Source: Phymorhynchus buccinoides
Lineage: Eukaryota; Mollusca; Gastropoda; Neogastropoda; Raphitomidae
DNA length: 64,000 nucleotides
Assembly: GCA_017654935.2 (NCBI GenBank)
Contig: CM065706.1
Location: forward strand, 11,254,137 to 11,318,136
Reading direction: 5' to 3'
Position numbers and translations under genes: made by a program. The notes beneath the pieces were generated by a model. That model ran no database searches and was not told the origin of the DNA. It saw only the letters and a list, made by a program, of their open reading frames with translations. Of the stretch, positions 19,516-30,432 are shown one piece after another. Positions within the stretch are counted from its first letter, which is position 1, and each line of letters starts with the position of its first letter.

Positions 19516-20046
19516 AATAATGATTCGAAAAAATTCAATAATGATTAATGATTTATTGGCAACTTGAAAAAATACATAAACAATAATTATTCAATACATG
19601 TAGCATAGCACATGACTTTGTGTGCCCTGTTGAGATGTCCTAGCCTCTTTGATTGTTGGTTTATAGTGTACTTAGTATGTGGTATTTTGTAACACCACCC
19701 CCATTCTTAGTTTTTTTGTTTTTTTCTTCTTTCCTTTTTCTTGTTTTTTCTTTTTCTTTTTTACTTCTATTGTTTGTTTTGTCTAGTTATAAATTGGTGC
19801 ATGATGTATTGTTATCTTTGCTTAGTTTATTTTTCTTATTCCAATTGTATTTTTCTCATAGCTATTCAAGTAATTTCATGATGCAGCCTTATTTTTGTAA
19901 CTGAAACATTTTTGAGCGCGCTTATAAGCTTACAGCTTGTTGTGCTCATACAATAATTTGTGTACTAGGTTAATAAACTTTGTTTAAACCAATGAGTTAA
20001 TGTCAATACAAGACTGAAGCTTGGCTTTTTTTCTTCTCCCTTTCAG
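19516..20046. other. AT-rich intron sequence
   Basis: T-rich stretch with ATTTATTGGCAACTTG and runs of TTTTCTTTTT. No conserved frame. It precedes the acceptor of the next msh6 exon. Confidence 0.4.
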
Positions 20047-20124
20047 GATCCACAGTCTGGGCTCGAAGCGGTCAGCCAACCATCCTGAAGGAAGGGCAGT
20101 GATGTACGAAGAGGTCACCTACAG
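20047..20124 (+). CDS. msh6: msh6 exon h
   Basis: 78 nt, phase 2 at both ends. It reads IHSLGSKRSANHPEGRAVMY and EEVTY, aligning to [20 protein letters not shown]...EETTY of MSH6 (core/lever). The acceptor is CCCTTTCAG ending at 20046 and the donor is GTCAGT at 20125. The second contig repeats it without change at 42317-42394. Confidence 0.96.
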
Positions 20125-20219
20125 GTCAGTGGTTTTATGCCCATTCTGTTTATATATATTAAGAAAATGTCTATAGCGCACATCTTTTTGTTCACTGGAA
20201 TAGATCAAGCGCGCCACCT

Positions 20220-20640
20220 AGTGTCGATCTGGGGCAGAGAATTTTCAATGGAGAAGAAACACCCGAAGGTGCTGATGGGACCCAGAGATGCACCAGCCAC
20301 GCCTGCCCTATCAACACGAGAGCAGCCCTGTACTGGGGAGCAGGCACACACGGGACATTCCATGCAAGGCACATAGCTAGTCCCGGCTTGGTGACCATCG
20401 GATGCGATACAGAGGAGTCCTTGCGAAATGTCCCCATGCGTGTACCAGCCCGTTTTTCATGACTGCGGAGCCCACCGGCAAAAGACACCCACTCAGAATC
20501 CAGAACGCATCCAACAGCCCCCCCACCAAGGACAGGCGAGGCCAGTGCATCCCTAGACAAAGCCACAGGCTCCCCTCATGGTCTTATATGCCTCAGAAGT
20601 TCTTCGAGTCCCAGAATGTGACCTTATTTCTTAGGTCCTT
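20220..20640. repeat. Dispersed repeat, also at 33752
   Basis: The stretch GAAGGTGCTGATGGGACCCA to TTCCCAGAATGTGAC-like end recurs at 33752-34140. It contains CCAGCCACGCCTGCCCTATC and GACAAAGCCACAGGCTCC. No coding potential; class unknown. Confidence 0.65.
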
Positions 20641-21356
20641 CCCCAGTCATCCCAAGAGGGGGAAAAATAATGAGAAAGAAACACCCGAAGGTGCCACCTA
20701 GTGACGATCTAGGGCAGATAATTTTCAATGGCTATGTACGGCTTCTTCGCGATTGTGCAAGCGAGGTAGTTTTTGTTGTAGGTGGCGTATGCAAATCAGT
20801 ACAAAAGTCAGGGGCAGATACCTTTGAGTGTGAGTCCTCATTTGTATAGCAAGATGATCAACATTGGCAAAAGTAACTGGTAAGCTATGCGTTTTAGCTG
20901 CGTTCCTGAAAATCATGGTTAACTGTAGATTTTTTTTAACACTTCCATGACGGGAACCTCCGATCATAGGTTCAGCAGAACATCTCTCTCTGCCGGGAAC
21001 CTCCAATCATAGGTAGAACGGTCTAAGGTACAAAACTCCCTATTATACCAGCGGACTTTTCTTGTTTGATTTTACAGTTCCGTGAAAATAGGGTTTTAAA
21101 CGCCCTCTTCGGCCTTTCGGCCATGTGGGGCATTTGTAAATACAAAGATGGTGGGAACAATACTGGAGGCAATGCCCGGAGGCAGTGCTAAACCAGTAAA
21201 GTCCCGATTTTTTAATAATACAGATATGTGTAGCAGTAACCACGCCTCGGTTAAACCTCATCGGCTATGGTACCACCTCAAGTAGTTGTACAATGACAGT
21301 TTCTTCCCCTGAATACCGTTGTTTATATACTGTTGTTGTTGTTGTCTTCTGTACAG

Positions 21357-21452
21357 CAAGAGGAAGATAGAGGATTTCCTGGCAACACTGGGGGGCTTCA
21401 AAGCGGCCATGAAAATCGTAAAGAAGTTCTCCAAGGCTGGGCCGGATTTCAA
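21357..21452 (+). CDS. msh6: msh6 exon i
   Basis: 96 nt, phase 2 in and out. It reads KRKIEDFLATLGGFKAAMKI then VKKFSKAGPDFK, matching [20 protein letters not shown] of MSH6. The acceptor is TCTGTACAG ending at 21356 and the donor is GTGAGC at 21453. The frame here is intact, unlike the second copy at 43651. Confidence 0.95.
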
Positions 21453-21459
21453 GTGAGCG

Positions 21460-21800
21460 GAGTTCTCCGTGGGGATACCGGGGGGGGGGGGGGGTCTTTC
21501 GTAAAAATAGTTCCCCCACCTTCTGGAAGTTCTGTGCTTATAATTTCCTCTAATCTGCCACTCTCTTTGACTGCCTTTTCCCCTTTGCTTTCTATCATCT
21601 ACTATCTTTCTTGGCCCATTCTCCTGCCTTTAAAAAAACCAAACAAAAAAACCCAACCTTTTCTCCCTTGAGCTCCTCCGAAATCGGAATGTGTCGGCTG
21701 TACGCAGCGGGGAGACCGGTGAAAACTGAAAGCCTGACACATACGTACCTTACCCATTATGGCCGTATGGCCCCGGAACGCAGAAGAAGAAGTGAGTGGA
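21460..21800. mobile_element. Dispersed repeat / SINE-like block
   Basis: Begins with CCGTGGGGATACCGGGG as at 10487 and is the empty-site relative of the DNA interrupted by the DIRS element. It continues with CCGAAATCGGAATGTGTCGG and CATTATGGCCGTATGGCCCC. A related, reverse-oriented copy is at 32440-32550. Confidence 0.6.
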
Positions 21801-22275
21801 GTGACGATTTCTGTCTGCGTAGCTCTGTGTGCGTCTTTTTTGTCTTTCACTCCCTCCCTTGCTCTCTTTAGGAATACTCAGTGTCTCTCTATCTCTCTTT
21901 GTGTTTTTCTCTCTCTCTCTCTGTCTCCCACTACTTAAAGTCATAAGTTTCTTTATTGTCCATTGGCATTGTACAAAGTAACAAACACACGTGGAAACTT
22001 GTCCTCCACTGTGTAAAATAAGATAAAATACATCAACATTAAAATTATAAAATATTAATAAAAAAAACATGAAACAGAAAATTTACATTTTAACAAATAT
22101 GTAACACTCACACCACACCTAATCATTCATCTGCTCTCCGCTTCCTTGCACACTCATCATGCAACCCACCACCACTTCCGCCTTCATTTTGTTCTTTACT
22201 TTCTGTGCTTTTTTTCTCCTTTTTTCCATTTTCTTTTGGTTCTTTCCTCTTTTTTTTCTTCTTAAATCCATCCCC

Positions 22276-22297
22276 CCCTCTCTCTCTCTCTCTCTCT

Positions 22298-22342
<45 letters not shown>

Positions 22343-22373
22343 CCTCTCCTCTCTCTCCCTCTGTCTCCCCCTT

Positions 22374-22466
<93 letters not shown>
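22276..22466. repeat. (CT)n microsatellite
   Basis: Long CT run with CCC interruptions. The apparent ORFs on both strands are Arg/Glu or Ser/Leu repeats and are not genes. Confidence 0.95.
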
Positions 22467-22469
<3 letters not shown>

Positions 22470-22829
22470 TTCTTTCATCCTTTTGTCTGTGTGGCTGACT
22501 AAGATGGACATTTCCAAGAGCCTTAAGTGTGTTATTTGATACAAAAAATGTCTGGGTTTCTGTGTGACCTAGTGTTTGGTGTACTGACACATTCATACTG
22601 TGTGAAGCTGGTGTGTGTGCGTGTCTGGCTCTCTGTCTGTCTGTCTCCTCTCTCTTTGTCCATCTGTCTATCTCTCTTCACCACCCACCAACCCTCTTCT
22701 CTTTTTTTTTTTTTAGTAGTAAGGAAATTGAATTTCTTTGCAATTGGTTGGGGTTTAACTTTTTTTTCGTTTTTTTAAAAAAGTCATGAATGTGAAGCGC
22801 TTAGGGGTTGCTGTCAGCATGAGTTTTAA

Positions 22830-23068
22830 CCCTTTCACCGCCAACCATATTTCAACCAAAAATATCCATTAAATTTACCTGGGTAGAGAACAAAATCCAT
22901 CTGCAGTATTGGGGATTCTTCTGTGACAGATATAAAATAAGGTCTATCCTTACTTCCCCAAAACTAAGACAATAGGGTCTTTGGATAATAGACCCCAATT
23001 TGATGCCTTTTAGTGACATAGGTGTTAAATCACTGTGGTGCTAAAATGCAACTTTGGAGGTGAAAGGG
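22830..23068. mobile_element. piggyBac-like MITE with intact TTAA flanks
   Basis: Begins CCCTTTCACCGCCAA and ends GGAGGTGAAAGGG. It is flanked on both sides by TTAA (22826-22829, 23069-23072), the piggyBac target site. 239 bp, non-coding, same interior as 2862-3105. Confidence 0.85.
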
Positions 23069-23142
23069 TTAAAGTACCCAAACAAAATACAGACGTAACA
23101 ACAACAAAAAATCGTACATAGCGCATGACTGAACAAAAACTA

Positions 23143-23300
23143 CCAAAATAAATCTATTTTATTTACGTTACCTCTTTCAGGTCCACACTTTTTACGCTTA
23201 GGCATCATGCAACTAAAAACAACAACCCCACAAACTAAATCTCTTATTTTATTTTCCTCTTTCAAATCTAGCCTTACGTATAGCATACAATAACAATTTG
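23143..23300 (+). pseudogene. Relic copies of the exon j acceptor region
   Basis: ATTTACGTTACCTCTTTCAG followed by GTCCACACTTTT (exon-like start at 23181) mirrors the true acceptor ATTTTATGTACCTCTTTCAG and GTCCACTCTTCT at 24496. A weaker copy, TTTTCCTCTTTCAAATCTAG, is near 23260. TACGTATAGCAT occurs near both the relics and the real site. Confidence 0.5.
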
Positions 23301-23394
23301 GGAACAAAACATGCAACAAGTGTATACATTTATCCCAATATTTCGTCCTGGGTATTTATTGAACTTTGTCGAGGTCTTACGTATAGCATATATA

Positions 23395-23928
23395 CATGGG
23401 TGCTCCTGCCTTCAGGATGTCCTGAAGTTCAGGATTTTTTTTATTGCCTGGAGCCGGCGTCACCGGATTATGAGAATTATTATGCATTTTGCTGGTTATA
23501 GAGGCTGACCTGTTTACTCTACTCTTTTCGAGTAGTATTCTACTCAGTTTGGACCTCTACTACTCTTCAAAATTGAAAATAATGCTCTAATTACTCATTT
23601 TCTGTGAACATTGTTTGATGGTTTAATGAAGAGGACTACTCATTTCACACCAAAACTACTCATTTCAGCTATCCAGACTTCTCAAGACTTGTGTAGGGGG
23701 TAAACAGGTCTGTTAAGAGGCCATGAACTTTATGAAGTTTAACCAGAAGTGAAAGTGCTATGATAGCCTGTCAGTTACATTGGAAACTGTTGTTTCCCTT
23801 CAGCTTCCAGGGGGGCATTGCCCCCCGGAACCCCCAGGAGGGGCGCTGTCCCTGCACTCCGCCGGGGCTGGGGCGGCCCCTGGACCCCAGCCTTGCAGGA
23901 TTTTTGAAATTTCCCAGGAGCACCCATG
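23395..23928. mobile_element. MITE with 14-bp terminal inverted repeats
   Basis: CATGGGTGCTCCTG at 23395 is exactly inverted at 23915-23928 (CAGGAGCACCCATG), inside TATA/TATA flanks. The interior shares TCAGGATGTCCTGAAGTTCA and CTTCCAGGGGGGCATTGCCC with 29094-29413. Non-coding. Confidence 0.7.
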
Positions 23929-24480
23929 TATATATATATAGCATTCAAAACAATAGAAAAAAAAACAAGTGGGAAGGCTGTGGTGTAAATTTATTCGGCA
24001 AATATTTCGGGCTATACTGCCCTCTGACCATGCCCGTCTCCTTCTGCCAGAAAGAGTCACATTCAAATTACATGTAGAATAATAAAAGACACAAGGCGTT
24101 CAGGTAGTGTTTGGTCCTTTAATGAAAGTCAATAACCAGACGTTTCGTATGGTACATACGTTTTCGATGTAAAAAGAAAGACTTGACAGACAGCAAGCAA
24201 AAAGTAAGAGTTCAAAATAGAAAGAGAAGACTGAGTTGAAATTCAGATATAAAAGGAAGACTGAGTAGATATCAAGGGAGTAAGGCAATATTCATGGCAA
24301 AGTTGAGAGAAAGATACAGAGTAAGTGTTAACTCTAAAATAATAATTGCGTACAGAATTGGAACGGGGTTTGACAAACTTCAGACCCTTAGAGAGGACAT
24401 GTAGAATGATTAAAATACTAGAAGAAATGTACGTATAGCATCATGGAGGAAAAATAAATCACAAAATGAATCCCTATTTT
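23929..24480. other. Intron sequence, possible retroelement tail
   Basis: Contains AACCAGACGTTTCGTATGG and ACATACGTTTTCGATG, reminiscent of the ends of some retroelements, then AAAGAGAAGACTGAGT-type repeats. No coding frame recognised. Confidence 0.35.
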
Positions 24481-24495
24481 ATGTACCTCTTTCAG

Positions 24496-24589
24496 GTCCA
24501 CTCTTCTAAAGAGGACAGTTCTTCTCGGTTCTGAAACAGGGGGGGAAGGAAGATTTCCTGATCTCAGTGAAGACTTGGAGTTCTTTGAG
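24496..24589 (+). CDS. msh6: msh6 exon j
   Basis: 94 nt, entering in phase 2 and leaving in phase 0. It reads STLLKRTVLLGSETGGEGRF then PDLSEDLEFFE. The EGRFPDL block is shared with MSH6 (NPEGRFPDLTVELNRW). The acceptor is CTCTTTCAG ending at 24495 and the donor is GTAAGA at 24590. The second contig repeats it unchanged at 46798-46891. Confidence 0.94.
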
Positions 24590-24844
24590 GTAAGACAGAG
24601 ACTTTTATTTTATTTTATTTGTATTTTTTAAGTAAGAGACTTATGGTGTTTGTGCAATTATTTCTTCTAGCGCCATATTCTTTTTATGTTCTTGTCCGTT
24701 GCATCTCAACCGACAATAATAATAATAATAATGACAATTTATATAGCGCTTATTCTCCTTACGGAGCTCTAAGCGCTTCACAAAGAAGTTACAGAATCTG
24801 AGCAAAAAACAAAACAAAACAAAAAACCCACAAACTAAATCTAT

Positions 24845-27300
24845 TTTAGTAAGGGGAGTAACTATTTTTGGGGGAGTGCGTATTGCGTCTCAACCATCAA
24901 GAAGGGAGTAACTATTGTTTTGGAGTGCGTATTGCATCTCATTTAACAAGAGGGGAGTAACTATTTTTGTGGAGTGCGTATTGCATCTCAACCGACAAGA
25001 GAGGAGTAACTATTCTTTGGAGTGCGTATTGCATCTCAACTAACAAGAGGTGAGTAACTATTTTTCCGAGTGCGTATTGCATCTCAACTAACAAGAGGTG
25101 AGTAACTATTTTTGGAGAGTGCGTATTGCATCTCAACTAACAAGAGGTGAGTAACTATTTTTGTGGAGTGCGTATTGCATCTCAACCGACAAGAGAGGAG
25201 TAACTATTCTTTGGAGTGCGTATTGCATCTCAACTAACAAGAGGTGAGTAACTATTTTTCCGAGTGCGTATTGCATCTCAACTAACAAGAGGTGAGTAAC
25301 TATTTTTGGAGAGTGCGTATTGCATCTCAACTAACAAGAGGTGAGTAACTATTTTTCCGAGTGCGTATTGCATCTCAACTAACAAGAGGTGAGTAACTAT
25401 TTTTGGGGAGTGCGTATTGCATCTCAACTAACAAGAGGTGAGTAACTATTTTTCCGAGTGCGTATTGCATCTCAACTAACAAGAGGTGAGTAACTATTTT
25501 TGGGGAGTGCGTATTGCATCTCAACTAACAAGAGGTGAGTAACTATTTTTCCGAGTGCGTATTGCATCTCAACTAACAAGAGGTGAGTAACTATTTTTTC
25601 GGAGTGCGTATTGCATCTCAACTAACAAGAGGTGAGTAACTATTTTTCCGAGTGGGTATTGCATCTCAACTAACAAGAGGTGAGTAACTATTTTTGGGGA
25701 GTGCGTATTGCATCTCAACTAACAAGAAGGGAGTAACTATTTTGGGGGAGTGCGTATTGCATCTCAACTAACAAGAGGTGAGTAACTATTTTTGGGGAGT
25801 GCGTATTGCATCTCAACTAACAAGAGGTGAGTAACTATTTTTTCTGAGTGCGTATTGCATCTCAACTAACAAGAGGTGAGTAACTATTTTTCCGAGTGCG
25901 TATTGCATCTCAACTAACAAGAGGTGAGTAACTATTTTTCCGAGTGCGTATTGCATCTCAACTAACAAGAGGTGAGTAACTATTTTTCCGAGTGCGTATT
26001 GCATCTCAACTAACAAGAGGTGAGTAACTATTTTTGGGGAGTGCGTATTGCATCTCAACTAACAAGAGGTGAGTAACTATTTTTGGGGAGTGCGTATTGC
26101 ATCTCAACTAACAAGAGGTGAGTAACTATTTTTGGGAAGTGCGTATTGCATCTCAACTAACAAGAGGTGAGTAACTATTTTTGCGAGTGCGTATTGCATC
26201 TCAACTAACAAGAGGTGAGTAACTATTTTTGGGGAGTGCGTATTGCATCTCAACTAACAAGAGGGGAGTAACTATTTTTCCGAGTGCGTATTGCATCTCA
26301 ACTAACAAGAGGTGAGTAACTATTTTTGGGGAGTGCGTATTGCATCTCAACTAACAAGAGGTGAGTAACTATTTTTCCGAGTGCGTATTGCATCTCAACT
26401 AACAAGAGGTGAGTAACTATTTTTCCGAGTGCGTATTGCATCTCAACTAACAAGAGGTGAGTAACTATTTTTCCGAGTGCGTATTGCATCTCAACTAACA
26501 AGAGGTGAGTAACTATTTTTGGGGAGTGCGTATTGCATCTCAACTAACAAGAGGTGAGTAACTATTTTTGGGGAGTGCGTATTGCATCTCAACTAACAAG
26601 AGGTGAGTAACTATTTTTGGGGAGTGCGTATTGCATCTCAACTAACAAGAGGTGAGTAACTATTTTTCCGGAGTGCGTATTGCATCTCAACTAACAAGAG
26701 GTGAGTAACTATTTTTGGAGAGTGCGTATTGCATCTCAACTAACAAGAGGTGAGTAACTATTTTTCCGAGTGCGTATTGCATCTCAACTAACAAGAGGTG
26801 AGTAACTATTTTTGGGGGAGTGCGTATTGCATCTCAACTAACAAGAGGTGAGTAACTATTTTTCCGAGTGCGTATTGCATCTCAACTAACAAGAGGTGAG
26901 TAACTATTTTTCCGAGTGCGTATTGCATCTCAACTAACAAGAGGTGAGTAACTATTTTTGGGGAGTGCGTATTGCATCTCAACTAACAAGAGGTGAGTAA
27001 CTATTTTTGGGGAGTGCGTATTGCATCTCAACTAACAAGAGGTGAGTAACTATTTTTGGGGAGTGCGTATTGCATCTCAACTAACAAGAGGTGAGTAACT
27101 ATTTTTGGGGAGTGCGTATTGCATCTCAACTAACAAGAGGTGAGTAACTATTTTTGGGGAGTGCGTATTGCATCTCAACTAACAAGAGGTGAGTAACTAT
27201 TTTTGGGGAGTGCGTATTGCATCTCAACTAACAAGAGGTGAGTAACTATTTTTGGGGAGTGCGTATTGCATCTCAACTAACAAGAGGTAACTATTTTTTC
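24845..27300 (+). repeat. 48-bp minisatellite with donor- and branchpoint-like motifs
   Basis: About 50 units of 46-49 bp: AAGAGGTGAGTAACTATTTT, then a variable TGGGGA or TCCGA block, then GTGCGTATTGCATCTCAACT and AAC. Most units contain AG/GTGAGTAA, a consensus 5' splice site in msh6 sense, and CTCAACTAAC, which fits a branchpoint. The array fills most of the intron between exons j and k. The short minus-strand ORFs over it are artefacts. Confidence 0.95.
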
Positions 27301-28003
27301 TAGTGCGCATACGTTGCTTTAGCGGGAAAAGATCAGACATAAGATCAAAAAGTAGACAAACACATGGCAGGGTGCTTGGCAGTGAATGTCTCTGCATTTG
27401 GTGGGAGTGAAGTGTGATGTACTGGGCAAATACATTCACCCATGGTGCAGGAAGATTTTATTAGACTTTTTTTTTATTTTTTAATATGAGACTTAGGTAG
27501 AGTTATACCCAAAACAAGCGCGAAATCGCAATAGTTTGTGGCACGCGGTCTATTTTTACCACTCCAATCATGAGTTACCTCCCCTGGCTTTTCAATAATT
27601 TTAATCTGTAAACCAGAATGTTATCTCTGCACCATTTCGTAACTTTTTTTTTATCTTTTGGAAAACATTTAAAACTATGTATCCTACTTATGCTCATCGA
27701 AAGAAGCACCGCATACTCGTCGTGTCTGTTGTAGTGTCTGTATTACGTATGTTTATTATTTTGTACGCTTTTAAAATACATCATTTTAAAGAGCGGCCAG
27801 AAGTGTAGCCTCGATTTGAAGTGCGACAATTTTGTCAAAATGTGCGACAATTTTGGACCGACAGACCGACCGACCGACCGACCGACCGACCGACCGACAA
27901 AGTGAGTTATAGGTTTGTGGCTTGAGCCACAAACAAAAAGCAGCAAAGTAAACTGGGCCTTACATGTTTTTGGGTTTTTTTTCATTTTTTTTTCTTTTCA
28001 CAG
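27301..28003. other. Intron sequence with (CCGA)n
   Basis: AT-rich intron. It has a CCGA tetranucleotide run of eight units at 27865-27898 (seven in the second contig), preceded by duplicated TGCGACAATTTTG. No gene seen. Confidence 0.6.
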
Positions 28004-28058
28004 AAAGCTTTCAACCACGAGAAGGCTCGCAAAGACGGCATCATCGTTCCGAGCAAAG
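28004..28058 (+). CDS. msh6: msh6 exon k (start of clamp), last recognised exon
   Basis: 55 nt, phase 0 in and phase 1 out. It reads KAFNHEKARKDGIIVPSK, matching TAFDHEKARKTGLITPKAG of MSH6. The acceptor is TTTTCACAG ending at 28003 and the donor is GTAAGG at 28059. No following exon (clamp remainder, Walker A GPNMGGKST, Walker B) was found in the window, so the ATPase half must lie beyond 64000 or in a gap. Confidence 0.94.
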
Positions 28059-28084
28059 GTAAGGGGTTTGAGTTGTTTTTAACT

Positions 28085-28495
28085 GATCATGATGGGTGCT
28101 GCTCCTTCAGTTTTACACTGATTTCAGTATTATTTTAATGTTACCTAGAAATTGAACTTCATTTTGTTTTAATTCATCCCCCCAAAAAGAAGAAAAAAAA
28201 CCCCAAAATTTGACCACAAGCGATTTGGGGCGTTTTGAACTTGGTTGTTCTATCTTGGAAGTTTACAAAGGCAATGTAATAATTTTACAAGGCTTATCAG
28301 ACTCAAACTGTCTCTGTCTATCATTTTAACTGTCTGTCTGTCTCGTTATCGCTCTCTTTTTCTTAAGTTGCACCCCCCCCCCCCCCCCCCCCCCCCCCCC
28401 CGAATACCGAATACCTATACCCTGCCGGTGGGGGGCCATGGGTCCCTGGATCCCTGCCTTTCAGTTTTTTTCATTTGGGGAGTTGCAACCATGAC
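28085..28495 (+). mobile_element. Dispersed short repeat (as 2023-2430)
   Basis: Same unit as 2023-2430, with a C28 homopolymer near 28374. The left end GATGGGTGCTGCTCC and right end GGAGTTGCAACCATGA form a rough inverted pair. Confidence 0.55.
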
Positions 28496-28519
28496 TGATG
28501 AAAAAACCCCATGATACAG

Positions 28520-29060
28520 GCATCAAAATTGGCAGAGGATTTGCAAATTCCAGAGGATTAAGAATTACTGGCAGTTTCGTCAGTAGGGGGCTTAGTAGGT
28601 GGTGTCCTGAACAGGCTCCACTGAACTCCACTGAAGTGACTCAGCAGAAGTGCAGTGTCTCCTCGGTTGGTTGCCTCCTGACGGCCTAACATAGATTCGC
28701 TCCCCTTGGACTGCTGGTCTCGGTTTCTGCGACTTGAACAAACCCGGGTGTAGCTGCGAATTGGGATTCGGAATGAGCGGCGTGGGAGCAATGCCACTGT
28801 ACGACCCAGTAGATGGGACAGCCAAAAAAAAAAAAAAAAAAAAAAATTATTGGTAGAGAAGATTTGCAAATTCCAGAGGATTAAGAATTACTGGCAGAGG
28901 ATTTGCAAATTCCAGAGGATTAAGAATTACTGGCAGAGGATTTGCAAATTCCAGAGGATTAAGAATTACTGGCAGAGGATTTGCAAATTCCAGAGGATTA
29001 AGAATTACTGGCAGAGGATTTGCAAATTCCAGAGGATTAAGAATTACTGGCAGAGGATTT
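28520..29060. repeat. 39-bp tandem repeat interrupted by a retroposon
   Basis: The unit TGGCAGAGGATTTGCAAATT plus CCAGAGGATTAAGAATTAC (39 bp) occurs once at 28523-28572. It resumes for about five units at 28855-29060 after the insertion. The unit length is a multiple of three, so both strands stay open by chance. Confidence 0.9.
28573..28846 (+). mobile_element. 5'-truncated copy of the long tRNA-headed retroposon
   Basis: It matches the 3' third of the 17203-18043 element (CGTCAGTAGGGGGCTTAGTA; GATTCGGAATGAGCGGCGTG; GGGACAGCC) and ends in a 20+ bp poly-A. It is flanked by ATTACTGGCAG / ATTATTGGTAGAG, either target duplication or repeat-unit sequence. Confidence 0.8.
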
Positions 29061-29093
29061 GTTTCTGGTGTCTTTTTTTTGGTGTGAGTCAGG

Positions 29094-29413
29094 CATGGGT
29101 GCAACTTTTCCTGGTATACAAGGATTTCCTGTTTTTGAATTTCATGGATGCTCCTGCTTTCAGGATGTCCTGAAGTTCAGGATTGTTTTGTATTGCCTGG
29201 AGCCGGCGTCGCCGCTTTATGAGAATTTGAGAAGATGCATCTTGCTGGTTATAGAGGTCATGTAGTTTAACCAGAAGTGAAAGTGCAACGAGTGCCTGTC
29301 AATTAACATTGGAAACTGTTGTTTTCCCTTCAGCTTCCAGGGGGCATTGCCCCCCAATGTCCCCTAGACCCTGGCCTTTCGGGTGTTTTTTATTTTGTGT
29401 AGTTGCACTCATG
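29094..29413. mobile_element. MITE with CATGGGTGCAACT ends
   Basis: 320 bp. The left end CATGGGTGCAACT is matched by the right end AGTTGCACTCATG (one mismatch). The interior is shared with 23395-23928. Confidence 0.6.
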
Positions 29414-29467
29414 TGAGTGATCTTCACTGCCAAATGGCATTTCTAAGTGATTTCTGATTAACTCCAA

Positions 29468-29575
29468 GCACCACACATCTGGAACAACCTCCCTTCCTCT
29501 CTCCGCAGCTCTCCATCTTTGTCTTCTTTCAAAACTGGCCTGAAAACTGTTCTCTTCAGAAAATACCTCTGTTGA
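29468..29575 (+). pseudogene. C-terminus of a LINE ORF2 (CR1/L2-like)
   Basis: 36 codons ending in TGA read APHIWNNLPSSLRSSPSLSS then FKTGLKTVLFRKYLC. The APxxWNxLPxxLR...FKxxLKTxLF pattern is the usual C-terminal tail of CR1/L2-type LINE proteins. The catalytic domains are absent, so this is a 5'-truncated insertion. The 3' tail continues to about 29835. Confidence 0.75.
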
Positions 29576-29835
29576 TCTCCTGTGTCTTATCCCCTTCAGT
29601 TCACCCTCTGTGAGTTTTTGCTGAGTTGGACTATGTGTGAGTGCAGTGCGATAGTGGGCTAATTGTTTTTTCATGGATTTTTTATGGTTGTGTTTCCTTT
29701 TTTGTATAATTATGTTGTTTTTTCTTCATGATTATTGTATGTATGTTATTTGTAAAGCGCTGTGAGTCCTGCTGCGCCAGGAGAAACGGCGCTATATAAG
29801 AGTTATTATTATTTTATTATTATTATTATTAACTC
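29576..29835 (+). mobile_element. LINE 3' tail ending in (ATT)n
   Basis: The 3' UTR of the same truncated LINE. TGTAAAGCGCTGTGAGTCC and GGCGCTATATAAGAGTTATT precede an ATT microsatellite at 29808-29832. Similar tails occur near 24735, 32820 and 63550. Confidence 0.65.
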
Positions 29836-30204
29836 TTAAGTCCCTGAACCACATGTATCCACAAGCGCCGTGCTTCCCTGATGTGTTGTTCAGTCATGTC
29901 ACTAAGGAAGTGGGAACTCTCTAACCCAGAGAGGAAGCTTTAACGACAGCCGGAAAGCGTTCGACTTCCGTTTACAATGGCCGCCATTTGCATGGAGACC
30001 GATTGAAGGCTAATTTTGATAGATTTTTTTTTGCGATTCTTTCTACAAACTTTTCTCATAAATATGGCGGAATTCTGAACGATGCATGACGATGTTATCG
30101 ATGTTTTTATATCGAACAAATTGTTGGTCAATTGTGCTTTTGGATTTTTGAGTTCTTGCTAGCTCATCATCTTGGATCACGGATTTTCAGACCTGCAATG
30201 ACTC

Positions 30205-30241
<37 letters not shown>

Positions 30242-30428
30242 TGAAAATATCGTTAATGGATACAACTTTTAAAAAAATGTGCCTATGCCGAGAAACGAAC
30301 TCGCAGACTTCGTGTGGGAACTGGGCTCTTTACGAACTGTGCTATTGAGGCATTCACTATTGTGGGGCACTGTTACTACTATGCACTAAAGCAATGGCTT
30401 TCGTAACTCCGTTGCTGATTCAGATAGC
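29836..30428. other. Intergenic/intron sequence, (TG)n at 30210
   Basis: AT-rich. One TG run (30209-30238). No gene recognised. Confidence 0.4.
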
Positions 30429-30432
30429 TTAA

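Noticed and set aside
24845..27300. CRISPR-like array of short direct repeats
   Set aside because: Units are contiguous tandem copies with no unique spacers, in an animal intron.
24939..27439. Repeated MRCNTHSPKIVTHLLLVEMQ minus-strand ORFs
   Set aside because: Each covers a few units of the 48-bp minisatellite, and frames break wherever unit length changes. Not a gene family.
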